From Delphinus delphis (lineage: Eukaryota; Chordata; Mammalia; Artiodactyla; Delphinidae), in contig NC_082683.1 of assembly GCF_949987515.2 (NCBI RefSeq), positions 125,016,582 through 125,080,581 on the forward strand: DNA of 64,000 nt, in the 5' to 3' direction. This document shows, piece by piece, positions 43,909-54,839 of the stretch (the first letter of the stretch is position 1; each line of letters opens with the position of its first letter). A program made the position numbers and the translations under genes. The notes beneath the pieces are model-generated. The model was not told where the DNA came from. It was given only the letters and a program-made list of their open reading frames with translations, and made no database searches.

Positions 43909-45240
43909 TCTCCTAAAAATAGAACTGTTTCTTTTAGGGAAACCCAGAGGACAAGAGACACGAGGAAGCAAATACTTCCTATAAATGCTGCGTTGTGTTT
44001 TTCCATAAACATTTACTTTTGTTCTTTTTGGATTTTCTTTGACCTTGGCTTTCATATACCAAGTAGCCAGAAGCACAGGCTTTATCAAGGGCCCCAGTGG
44101 CCAGAGGAACAACAGGGGTTCTATCCCTGGGAATGTCAGTGCCCTTGGATGTTATTTAAGCTCTCTGGCTGCTCTTCCCAGTCTCTGAAATGAACACACT
44201 ACTGACCTTATGTAAATTATAGAACTAATGAGAGGCCATGATTTGTAACCCGCATGTAAGCTGCAGCCGTAGTGTCCTTAAACTGTCAAATAAAATGGCC
44301 TCAAAAATCCCTATTACTTTTGGTGAGAAACTTGTTTTCTCACCTGGTCTTTCTTAGAATTCTTATATTTCTTAAATTTTCTCCTAGTCCATCTGACTCT
44401 GAATTTCTGCTTTCACCTAACTATTTTATTTTATAGATCACCCGACCACCCCACACACGTGATTGCTTCTCTATACTATCTCATATTTTGTGAGATAGCA
44501 CCCCATTTACTTCCAGAAAACCACCAACCCAAGTCTATGCACTTGTATAAGATATTCACTGAAGTCTTAAAAAAAAAAAGGAAGGTTTTAAAATGGCAGC
44601 ACTGCAAAATGTAACACAATTAAACAATAGATACCAGAGTTCTTAAAAGTCCTCAGGCTAATCCTTCTCCAGAAATTCCCCATTGGTCTCCACAGCCATG
44701 TTTCTCAGCCTCTATCTTACCTTCTCCAAACTCTTTCCATCTCCCTGATTGCATCAACCACAGATTACTGTTCACTTCTTGTGCACAGATGTTTAGCTAT
44801 CAGTGTTGGCCTCACCTTCCTTCCCAGTATGGGTATCTACTCCAGAGAAGTGTTATACAGCTTGCCAGAAGATTAAAGTGACTACCACTAGTTACGGTTT
44901 CTAATAACAGTGTTTATATTCTACTGCATCATATTTGAAAACTCTTATGTTTTCATAAGAAAATATTCCTCAGTGAGTTCTTATTAGAGTAAAATCTGAT
45001 AGAAAACACACGCTTCTTCAGAAATTTTTAGCAGTTGTTGCTATTCTACACATCTAAACCTCGATCACCGACTTTCAAAAAAAGAATTGCAAAACATTAC
45101 AGAATCCTGAAGCATCTCACCTTGATTGGTTTATGGAGTTGACCGTAGTACATGTTCATGGGAGAAAGGTGTGGGAGGGGGCCTTTTAGGAAAGGCTAGA
45201 GCATTCCCTTTCTAAATACTCTCTCCTCTTTTCTTTTTCT
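43909..45240. other. No recognised feature
   Basis: About 1.3 kb with no gene. The 44,660-44,800 part is C/T-rich and could be an old L2 piece, but this is not certain. A short A run is at 44,568-44,580. Confidence 0.35.
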
Positions 45241-45249
45241 CTTGCAATC

Positions 45250-46055
45250 CATTCTCCACAGAGCAGCTGAAGTGATCTTTGATACATGCAAATCAAACCA
45301 TGTCATTCCCTTGCTTAAAATTCTTCACTGATTTCCCATGTACTTATGTGTCAGGCTCCCCTCTTACTATTCTCCAGACATGAAGGCGTCTCACCTCCTC
45401 AAACAGGCTGACATCTTTCCCGTATCAGTCCTTTTGCCATCACCCACCCCCTCTCCACTGCCTGGAACAGAACTGCCCCTGCTCTTAGCATAGCTGGACT
45501 CTTCTCACCCTTCCCATCTCAGCTTCACTGTCACTTGCACCTGAAAGCATTCTCTGACCACCCCATCCACACAGGTGCTCCTGACATTCTCAATCTTGGC
45601 CTCATTTTCCCCTTCATATCACTTGCCACAATCTGTGATTATTTATAATTTGATTCTGTGTTTCCTTTCTATCTATCCCACTATTCAGGAATCTGCCAAC
45701 TTCTCCGGTAAGGGGATAGATAGTAAATATTTCAGGTTTGTGCCGTACGATATCTGTTGCAACTACTCAACTCTGCTGCTGCGGTGTAAAAGCAGCCATA
45801 AATAATGCACAAATTAGTGTGGTGTGTTTCGGTAAAACTTTATTCTTCTTCTGATTTTTATTACATTTTAAAGTGTACAAAAAATGACAGGCTGAATTTG
45901 GCCCATGGACTGTAGTTTGCTGACCCAGCAATCGATTGTAAACTCTACGAGGACAGCAATAAGTCTATTTTATTCACCATTGAATCACTAATACCTAGTA
46001 CAATTCTTGGCACATAATAAGCTGTCAAGAAATACTTATTAAATGGATGGGACAG
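45250..46055 (+). repeat. L2 LINE, split by a hAT element
   Basis: Left part (45,250-45,703): 'catgtcattcccttgcttaa', 'attcttcactgatttcccat', 'cactgcctggaacagaactg', 'ctgaccaccccatccacaca', 'cttgccacaatctgtgatta'. Right part (45,932-46,055): 'tgtaaactctacgaggacag', 'caattcttggcacataataa' and a terminal 'ttaaatggatggga'. The two parts are consecutive in the L2 3' region, with a hAT-type element between them. No ORF remains. Confidence 0.8.
45704..45931 (-). repeat. MER3/MER1-type hAT-Charlie element inserted in L2
   Basis: 'ggatagatagtaaatatttc', 'tatctgttgcaactactcaa', 'ctctgctgctgcggtgtaaa', 'agcagccataaataatgcac', 'gtaaaactttattcttcttc' and a final 'ggactgtagtttgctgaccc' are the known order of a short hAT-Charlie non-autonomous transposon. 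The strand label is relative to my remembered consensus, and MER3 is the likely name. Confidence 0.7.
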
Positions 46056-46139
46056 TGATGCCAGGATCAAGCAAAAGACTTAATGGTAGAAAGGCCAAAG
46101 GGAAAACAAAGATAATAGTAAAAATATGAACAAAGAAAA

Positions 46140-46690
46140 CTAATTAGTATATTTAATATATAATTCCTTTAATAATCTCCATATACCATATATGATATAT
46201 AATATATATTATATATATGGAGATATATTAAAGCAATTGGCTCACATGTTTATGGAGGCTGAGAAGTCCTGTGATCTGCTGTCTGCGAGCTGTAGAACCA
46301 AGAAAAGTGGTATAATTCCATCTGATTCCAAAGACCTGAGAATGGAGCAAGTCCCAATCTGAGTCTGAAAGCCTGAGAATTAGGAACATCCATATCTGAG
46401 GGCAGGAGAAGATGCATGTCTCAGCTCAAGCAGAGACAGTGAATTCACCCTTTCTCTGCCTTTTCTTCCTATTCAGGCCCTCAATGTGTTAGATGATGCC
46501 CACCTGCTCTGACGAGGATAATCTTCTTTACTCAGTCTACTGATTACTAATTCAAATGCTAATCTCTTCCAGAGACACCCTTACAGATGCACCCAGAAAT
46601 AGTGATTTTTTACCCACTATCTGGGCATCCCTTAGCCCAGTCAAGTTGACACATAAAATTAACCGTTGGACCCAAATACGTGCTCTCCTG
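46140..46690 (-). repeat. Old LTR-like repeat with TA-rich hairpin
   Basis: 'attggctcacatgtttatgg', 'aggctgagaagtcctgtgat', 'tattcaggccctcaatgtgt', 'tactcagtctactgattact', 'ctcttccagagacaccctta' and 'agtcaagttgacacataaaa' followed by 'ttaacc' are the antisense of a widespread mammalian repeat, probably LTR-class. Its left end is a TA-rich stretch that folds back on itself (46,169-46,231). Confidence 0.55.
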
Positions 46691-46988
46691 GGCAGTTCGC
46701 CATTCCTCCAGGAATATTCTGAGAGTTCAGCAGATTCAGAGGAGAGTTCAGCATAAGTAACCAGCCCCTTTGAGGTTTAAGCATATATAATGGAATGTGG
46801 TGGGGTTTATTACATATATGGTTTTGGGACTGGGGAAATATTAGTGATGGCGGGAGCTGTTGGTATACATGACCCAGTGGGTCCTTTAAGATTTGGGTAG
46901 TCAGTATTATGAGAAAAACCTTAAGAGTTTAGCCATTATAAAAGACAATAATTCAAGTTGATTTAATAAGTTATTGATTCAAAAATGT
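46691..46988. other. No recognised feature
   Basis: Under 300 bases with no gene or named repeat before the SINE. Confidence 0.35.
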
Positions 46989-47217
46989 GAATAATTGGGG
47001 CTTCCCTGGTGGCGCAGTAGTTGAGAGTCCGCCTGCCGATGCAGAGGACACGGGTTCGTGCCCCGGTCTGGGAGGATCCCACATGCCGCGGAGCGACTGG
47101 GCGCATGGGTCATGGCCACTGGGCCTGCGCGTTCGGAGTCTGTGCTCTGCAATGGGAGAGGCCACAACAGTGAGAGGCCCGCGTACCACAAAAAAAAAAA
47201 AAAAAAAAAGAATAATT
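46989..47217 (+). mobile_element. CHR-type SINE, plus strand
   Basis: The body is 46,997-47,209, opening 'ggggcttccctggtggcgca', with tRNA-like head and a 20-base A tail (47,190-47,209). The duplication gaataatt is found at 46,989-46,996 and 47,210-47,217. Confidence 0.95.
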
Positions 47218-48485
47218 TAAGATCTGTTTTCCAAAATAACGGTACCAATTTTCGATTCAAACAGCAGTGAGAATAGTCATATCAGTGCCATTCGGCAGAA
47301 TTTGTAAGTGTTTGTGTGGGTGCATGTTTTTACCTGACTAGTTTAATACGCCAAAAAAATTTAATTTCTGCTTCTCTGTTTTGAAGTTGAATTTTTCTTC
47401 AGTTTTTTTTTATCATCGTCTATCTATTCATCATGCCCATGGCCTGTCCGTCTTTTGGGGCTTTTCCCGTTAATTTGTATGAGGCATTTATATGTTTAAT
47501 ATTTGGGAGAACTTTGAAGTTCCTGACCTCATGTTAGAACGAAGGCACTTCCTTAGAGAAAGGATTCTTCACCTGAAGTCTATCAGGTTTGGCGATAGAA
47601 GTAGTAGAGGGTGGGGGAGTGTTGTTTTTGAACTTGAATGGGAAAAAATACATCTTTATTTTTATGAACCCTTACTTGAAATTAGGATTCCTTTAACTAA
47701 TGTTAGCAGTACCTGTGACTTTGCCACCAATAGAAATCATAGGTATTTTTATATCACATTGCATATATCAAATTATGATTTATCACACCAAAATTATAGT
47801 AGTTTTTAGGTCTGCTGTTAGGTCATGATATGTAATGGGGTAATTAAGAAGGGTGTATTTTACTTAACCACAAAAATTGTTAAATATTTGTATAATTTCA
47901 TTTCAGTACAGTTGGCTTCCTTTATAATTCTATGTATTTTATTAAATGAATTTAAAATATTATTCTGAAGAGGGAGTCCATAGCCTTCACCAGACTGTGA
48001 ATGTGGTCCATGGCGCCAAACACTTAAAAATTCTTGCCCTGGAGTAACACTCATGGCTTCTTTCCATCCCTTGACTCATCTGACTCATAAGGAGTTAGAG
48101 AAGGAACGGAATATTTTCAACGCATCTGTCTGTCTGTCTCTCTATCTCTCTTTCTCTGATCTGCCTACTCTCTGCCATGAAGTAAACTGACCGAGAGAAG
48201 CTTTGCCCTTGGGGAGTTCTGCAGCCATCCTGTTCTGCCTGTGACAAGGCAAGCAACTTTATTCTTTGGGTAAAGTATTAGGAAATCTGGTACCGCCTCA
48301 AATCTAAACTGTAGACTCTAATCGATTTTTTATCACCAATAATGTGATATTTTGATCTCAGTCTAATTTCTGTGTCTACTACTAAACTGGTTCCAAACTT
48401 GAAAGGGAAAGAAAGGAATATTAATTATGAGTCCCCTGAAACCTCAACAATATTTTTCCAAATACTATTTCAAATTTACCTTTCA
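47218..48485. other. No recognised feature apart from a small CTGT patch
   Basis: About 1.3 kb without a recognisable gene or named repeat. An imperfect CTGTCTGTCT/CTAT patch lies at 48,127-48,155. A frame of 105 codons at 47,492-47,809 has no domain. Confidence 0.4.
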
Positions 48486-48489
48486 CCTT

Positions 48490-48720
48490 TTTTAATACAG
48501 AAGCTTTTAATTTTTTAATTAGTCAAATCAATCTTTTCCTGTGTAATTCCATCCACTGCCTTAAACTTAGAAAATCCTTCTTTATATCAAATAAACAACG
48601 TTCTATGTTTTCTTCTAGTTTTTTTAAGATTTAATTTTTTTTACTTTAAAATATTAATTAACCTGGAATTTCTGTTATTGTATACTGTGAGATGATGGCT
48701 CTCTGAATGGATTTTCTTTT
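48490..48720 (-). repeat. Old LINE-1 (L1M) ORF2 remnant, antisense
   Basis: 'aagcttttaattttttaatt', 'ttctatgttttcttctagtt', and 'aacctggaatttctgttatt' with 'gtatactgtgagatgatggc' follow the antisense order of the LINE-1 ORF2 3' part ('phrases equivalent to ...ggtctttaatccatctgg...'). Highly diverged, no frame kept. Confidence 0.5.
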
Positions 48721-48737
48721 CAAATTTCAAATAGCCA

Positions 48738-48744
<7 letters not shown>

Positions 48745-48782
<38 letters not shown>
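48745..48782 (+). repeat. (AT)19 microsatellite
   Basis: Nineteen uninterrupted AT units. It abuts a short LINE-1 3' end. Confidence 0.95.
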
Positions 48783-48785
<3 letters not shown>

Positions 48786-48848
48786 TCACTTTGCTGTATA
48801 CCTGAAACTAACACAACATTGTAAATCAACTATATGCCAATGAAAATT
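48783..48848 (+). mobile_element. LINE-1 3' end, strongly truncated
   Basis: 'gaatcactttgctgtatacc', 'tgaaactaacacaacattgt' and 'aaatcaactatatgccaatg' are the last ~60 bases of a cetartiodactyl LINE-1 3' UTR in sense, ending at an A-rich point. Its 5' edge is the (AT)19 tract. Confidence 0.8.
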
Positions 48849-48849
48849 T

Positions 48850-48990
48850 ATCAAATGATTATTTGTTGAGTAATTGTTCATTCGTCCCTAATTGTACTAC
48901 AAATATTTTTTGCATGCCTACTCTGTACAAGGCCCAGTGCTTTGCATTGGGAATTCAATGGGCAACAAGACCCAGTTCCTACTCCTCTGA
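48850..48990 (-). repeat. L2 LINE 3' end
   Basis: 'tttgttgagtaattgttcat', 'catgcctactctgtacaagg', 'cccagtgctttgcattggga', 'caacaagacccagttcctac' are the antisense of the L2 3' terminus. Confidence 0.65.
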
Positions 48991-49099
48991 TTTTCAGTAC
49001 CTTCCTTTTTATATATTAAACTCTTATGTAATTCAAGATCTCATGGAGGGGGAGGGGGAGGGGGCATTACCTTGGTAAAATGGTCCACAAACACAAGGA

Positions 49100-49355
49100 G
49101 ATTGAGATCAAATGTTTGGGGTTTTTTTGCAAGTTACATCATGTTTTATTTCTCCATTCTGTGTTGATTCCTTTTATCAATGTATTTTTTTGAACACATA
49201 TACACCATAAAGCAATGCATGAGGGATACCAGCACATTCAAGGTGATGTTGTCTCTAGGAAGGGGAGAACAAGAACTGAGGGGGATGTGAAAGGTATGGC
49301 TTTTGTATGTGTATATAATTTTGTTGCTTTATTTAAAAAAATAAATAAAAAGCCC
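49100..49355 (+). repeat. Old LINE 3' region, tentative
   Basis: The end 'tatataattttgttgcttta', then AAATAAATAAA, is typical of an old LINE 3' end in sense, preceded by 'tgttgtctctaggaagggga'. The match is weak. Nearby, 49,045-49,064 is a G-rich run (GG-A-GGGGG repeats). Confidence 0.35.
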
Positions 49356-49724
49356 AGAAGGTGATATGGTAGAGTGTCAACATTTAAAAATTCTAGAATA
49401 AGTTGAAGGATGGTTGTATTTCTTAAATTTATAATACTATCTCTGCTGTTCTCATATTATATACTTGGCAGTTTTATAAAGAGAAACAGGTATACTGGGA
49501 TGGCAGCTAGCTGTTTCGCTGTGTCTCTACTTTCTCACCTGTGATTTCATAGCCCATATATAGACATACTGCAGACACACTTCTGTGCAGTGTTGTTTGA
49601 AGAAACAGGAATGGACGTAACACCATCCCCACGAAAACCATAAGAATTTAAGTAAATGTCAGAACATTCAGTAACAGTCATCATGTTTGAGAAGGGGCAT
49701 ATCTCTGCTCAGGAGGATAAAGAG
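49356..49724. other. No recognised feature
   Basis: Left flank of the second large LINE-1. No gene or named repeat. Confidence 0.35.
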
Positions 49725-50113
49725 TTTTTTTTTTCCTTTAACATCTATGTTGGAGCATAATTGCTTTACAATGTTGTATTAGTTTCTGCTGTATAACAAA
49801 GTGAATCAGCTATATGTATACATATATCCCCATATCCCCTCCCTCTTGTATCTCCCTCCCAACCTCCCTATTCCACCCCTCTAGGTGGTCACAAAGCACT
49901 GAGCTGATCTCCCTGTGCTATGCAGCTGCTTCCCACTAGCTATCTGTTTTATAATTGGTAGTGTATATATATCAATGCTACTCTCTCATTTAATCCCAGC
50001 TTACCCTTACCCTTCCCTGTGTCCTCAAGTCCATTCTCTATATCTGCATCTTTATTCCTGTCCTGCCCCTAGGTTCATCAGAAACATTTTTTTTAAGATT
50101 CCATATATATGTG

Positions 50114-53100
50114 TTAGCATACAATATTTCTTTTCACTTTCTGACTCGCTTCACTCTGTATGACAGACTCTATGTCCATCCACCTCACTACAGATAACTC
50201 AATTTCATTTCTTTTTATGGCTGAGTAATATTCTATTGTATATATGTGCCATATCTTTAGCCATTCATCTGTCGATGGACACTTAGGTTGCTTCCATGTC
50301 CTGGCTATTGTAAATAGAGCTGCAATGAATATTGTGGTACATGACTCTTTTTGAATGATGGTTTTCTCAGGGTATATGCCCAGTAGTGGGATTGCTGGGT
50401 CATATGGTAGTTCTATTTTTAGTTTTTTAAGGAACCTCCGTACTGTTCTCCATAGTGGCTGTATCAGTTTACATTCCCACCAACAGCGCAAGAGGGTTCC
50501 CTTTTCTCCAAACCCTCTCCAGCATTTATTGTTTGTAGATTTTTTTGATGATGGCCATTCTGACTGGTGTGAGGTGATACCTCATTGTAGTTTTGATTTG
50601 CATTTCTCTAATATTAGTGATGTTGAGCATCCACTCATGTGTTTGTTGGCAATCTGTATATCTTCTTTGGAGAAATGTCTATTTAGGTCTTCTGCCCATT
50701 GTTGGATTGGGTGGTTTGTCTTTTGATATTGAGCTGCATGAGCTGCTCGTATATTTTGGAGATTAATCCTTTGTCAGTTGATTCATTTGCAAATATTTGC
50801 TCCCATTCTGAGGGTTGTCTTTTCATCTTATTTATGGTTTCCTATGCTGTGTAAAAGCTTTTAAGTTTCTTTAGGTCCTATTTGTTTATTTTTATATTTA
50901 TTTCCATTTCTCTATGAGGTGAGTCAAAAAGGATCTTCGGGTGATTTATATCATAGAGTGTTCTGCCTATGTTTTCCTCTAAAAGTTTTATAGTGTCTGG
51001 CCTTAACATTTAGGTCTTTAATCCATTTTGAGTTTATTGTTGTGTATGGTGTTAGGAAGAGTTCTAATTTCATTCTTTTACATGTAGCTGTCCGGTTTTT
51101 CCCAGCACCACTTAGTAAAGAGGCTGCCTTTTCTCCATTCTATATTCATGCCTCATTTATCAAAGATAAGGTGACCATATGTGAGTGGGTTTATCTCTGG
51201 GCTTTCTATTCCTGTTCCATTGATCTATATTTCTGTTTTTGTGCCAGTACCGTGCTGTCTTGACTACTGTAGCTTTGTAGTGTAGTCTGAAGTCAGGGAG
51301 CCTGATTCGTCTAGCTCCATTTTTCTTTCTCAAGATGGCTTTGGCTATTTGGGGTCTTTTGTGTTTCCATACAAATTGTGAAATTTTTTGTTCTAGTTCT
51401 GTGAAAAATACCATTGGTAGTTTGATAGGGATTGGATTGAATCTGTAGATTGCTTTGGGTAGTATAGTCATTTTCACAATGTTGATTCTTCCAATCCAAA
51501 AACATGGTATATCTCTCCATTTGTTTGTATCTTCTTTAATTTCTTTCATCAGTGTCTTCTAGTTTTGTGCATACAGCTCTTTTGTCTCCTTAGGTAGATT
51601 TGTTCCTAGGTATTTTATTCTTTTTGTTGCATTGGTAGGGAGTGTTTCCTTAATTTCTGTTTCAGATTTTTCATCATTCCTGTATAGGAATGCAAGAGAT
51701 TTCTGTGCATTGATTTTGAATCCTGCTACTCTACCAAATTTATTGATTAGCTGTAGTAGTTTTCTGGTATCATCTTTAGGATTCTCTGTGTATAGTATCA
51801 TGTCATTTGCAAGCAGTGACAGTTTTACTTCTTTTTATCCAATTTGTATTCCTTTTATTTATTTTTTTCTCCTCTGATTGCTGTGGCTAAAACTTCCAAG
51901 ACTATGTTGAATAATAGTGGTGAGAGTGGGCAACCTTGTCTTATTCCTGATCTTAGAGGAAATGCTTTCAGTTTTTCACCATTGAGAATGATGTTGGCTG
52001 TGGGTTCGTCATATATGGCCTTTATTATGTTGAGAAAAGTTCCCTCTCTGCCTGCTTTCTGGAGGTTTTATCATAAATAATGAATAAGGTGAATTTTGTC
52101 AAAAGAATTTTCTCCATCTGTTGAGACAATCATATGTTTTTCTCCTTCAGTTTGTTAGTATGGTGTATCACATTGATTGATTTGCGTATATTGAAGAACC
52201 CTTGCATTCCTGGGATAAAACCCACTTGATCGTGGTGTATGATCCTTTTAATATGCTGTTGGATTCTGTTTGCTAGTATTTTGTTGAGGATTTTTCATCT
52301 ATGTTCATCAGTGATATTGACCTGTAGTTTTTCTGTGACATCTTTGTCTGGTTTTGGTATCACGGTGATGGTGGCCTCATAGAATGAGTTTGGGAGTGTT
52401 CCTCCCTCTGCTGTATTTTGGAAGAGTTTAGGAAGGATAGGTGTTAGCTCTTCTCTAAAGTTTTGACAGAATTCACCTTTGAAGCCATCTGGTCCTGGGC
52501 TTTTTTGGAAGATTTTTAATCACAGTTTCAGTTTCAGTGCATGTGTTTGGTCTGTTTATATTTTCTATTTCTTCCTGCTTCAGTCTCAGAAGGCTGTGCA
52601 TTTCTAAGAATTTGTCCATTTCTTCCAGGTTGTCCATTTTATTGGCATATAGTTGCTTGTAGTAGTGTCTCATGATCCTTTGTATTTCTGCAGTGTCAGT
52701 TGTTACTTCTCCTTTTTCATTTCTAATTCTGTTGATTTGAGTCTTCTCCCTTTTTTACTTGATGAGTCTGGCTAATGGTTTATCAATTTTGTTTATCTTC
52801 TCAAAGAACCAGCTTTTAGTTTTCTTGATCTTTGCTGTTGTTTCCTTCATTTCTTTTTCATTTTTTTCTGATCTGATCTTTATGATTTCTTTCCTTCTGC
52901 TAACTTTGGGTTTTTTCTGTTGTTCTTCTTCTTTCTCTAATTACTTTAAGTGTAAGTTTAGGTTGTTTATTTGAGATTTTTCTTGTTTCTTGAGGTAAGA
53001 TTGTATTGCTATAAACTTCCCTCTTAGAACTGCTTTTGCTGCATCCCATAGGTTTTGGGTTGCCATGTTTTCAATGTCATTTGTTTCTAGGTATTTTTTG

Positions 53101-53897
53101 ATTTCCTCTTTGATTTCTTCAGTGATCACTTCGTTATTAAGTAGTGTATTGTTTATCCTCCATGTGTTTGTGTTTTTTACAGTTTTTTTTCCTGTAATTG
53201 ATACCTAGTCTCATAGTGCTGTGGTCAGAAAAGATACTTGATACAATTTCAATTTTCTTAAATTTACCAAGGCTTGATTTTTGACCCACAATATGGTCTA
53301 TCCTGGAGAATGTTCTATGAGCACTTGAGAAGAAAGTGTATTCTGTTATTTTTGGATGGAATGTCCTATAAATAGCAGTTAAGTCCATCTTGTTTAATGT
53401 GTCATTTAAAGCTTGTGTTTCCTTATTTATTTTCATTTTGGATGATCTGTCCATTGGTGAAAGTGGGGTGCTAAAATCCCGTATTAATGTGTTGTTGTTG
53501 ATTTCCTCTTTTATGGCTGTTAGCCTTTGCCTTATATATTGAGGTTCTCCTATGTTGGGTGCATAAATGTTTACAATTGTTATATCTTCTTCTTGTATTG
53601 ATCCCTTGATCATTATGTAGTGTCCTTCTTTGTACCTTGTAACATTATTTTAAAGTCTATATTTTCTGATATGAGAATTGCTACTCCAGCTTTCTTTTGA
53701 TTTCCATTTACATGGAATATCTTTTTCCGTCCCCTCATTTTCAGTCTGTATGGTCTAGGTCTGAAGTGGGTCTCTTGTAGACAGCATATATATGGGTCTT
53801 GTTTTTGTATCCATTCAACCAGTCTGTGCCTTTTGGTTGGAGAATTTAATCCATTTACATTTAAGGTAATTATCAATATGTATGTTCCTATTACCAT
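50114..53897 (-). pseudogene. LINE-1 ORF2, broken, copy B
   Basis: Remnant of the endonuclease/reverse transcriptase. It begins MVIGTYILIITLNVNGLN, and LQETHF keeps the endonuclease metal-binding Glu. Later the usual GDFNTPL motif reads RDFSTPL (Asn to Ser codon at 53,470-53,472). The reverse transcriptase FADD motif reads LAND (51,802-51,813), so the first catalytic Asp is lost. The C-terminal knuckle reads [18 protein letters not shown] (about 50,470-50,523), losing one Cys and the His. The end, YYSAIKRNEIELSVV... to the stop at 50,114-50,116, is kept. The frame is split in several pieces (for example 53,613-53,897, 53,137-53,613, 51,559-51,801, 51,160-51,549, 50,114-50,491). Confidence 0.93.
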
Positions 53898-53955
53898 TTT
53901 CTTAATTGTTTTGGGTTTATTTTTGTAGGTCTTTTCCTTCTCTTGTGTTTCCTGC

Positions 53956-54836
53956 CTAGAGAAGTGCCTTTAGCGTTTGTTGTAAAGCTGGTTTGATGGT
54001 GCTGAATTCTCTTAACTTTTGCTTGTCTCTAAAGGTTTTAATTTCTCCATCGAATCTGAGTGAGATCCTTGCTGGGTAGAGTAATCTTGTTTGTAGGATT
54101 TTCCCTTTCATCACTTTAAATATGTCCTGCCACTCCCTTCTGGCTTGCAGAGTTTCTGCTGAAAGATCAGCTGTTAACCTTATGGGGATTCTCTTGTATG
54201 TTATTTGTTGCTTTTCCCTTGCTCCTTTAATATTTTTTCTTTGTCTTTAATTTTTGATAGTTTGATTAATATGTGTCTTGGCATGTTTCTCCTTGGATTT
54301 ATCCTGTATGGGACTCTCTGTGCTTCCTGGACTTGACTATTTCCTTTCCCCTGTTAGGGAAGTTTTTAACTATAATGTCTTCAAATATTTTCTCAGACCC
54401 TTTCTTATTTTCTTCCTCTTCTGGGACCCCTGTAATTCGAATGTTGGTGCATTTAATGTTGTCCCAGAGGTCTCTGAGACTGTCCACAATTTTTTTCATT
54501 CTTGTTTCTTTATTCTCCTCTGAGGTAGTTATTTCTACTATTTTATCATCCAGGTTTCTTATCCGTTCTTCTGCCTCAGTTATTCTGTTATTGATTCCTT
54601 CTAGAGAATTTTTAATTTTATTTATTGCATTGTTCATCATTTGTTTACCCTTCAGTTCTTCTAGGTCCTTGTTAAACATTTCTTGTATTTTGTCTATTTC
54701 CAAGATCTTGGATCATCTTTACTATCATTATTCTGAATTCTTTTTTGGGTAGACTGCCTATTTTCTCTTCATTTGTTTGGTCTGGTGGGTTTTTACCTTG
54801 ATCTTTCATCTGCTGCATATTTCTCTGTCTTCTCAT
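53956..54836 (-). pseudogene. LINE-1 ORF1, broken, copy B
   Basis: Remnant of ORF1p, the RNA-binding chaperone of LINE-1. The start is at 54,836 (MRRQRNMQQMKDQGKNPPD in frame), followed by a helical stretch. The frame 54,299-54,703 covers the coiled coil (IQEMFNKDLEELKGKQ, ITEAEERIRNLDDKI) and the start of the RNA-recognition part (NIRITGVPEEEENKK). The C-terminal domain (ADLSAETLQARREWQDIFK and following) is recognisable downstream in another frame, with the stop at 53,956-53,958. Both frameshifts and the missing continuity make it non-functional. Confidence 0.9.
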
Positions 54837-54839
54837 TGT

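Noticed and set aside
43712..44193. Cysteine-valine and arginine-alanine repeat proteins near 43.9 kb
   Set aside because: They come from translating the GT/GC dinucleotide tract, not from a coding gene.
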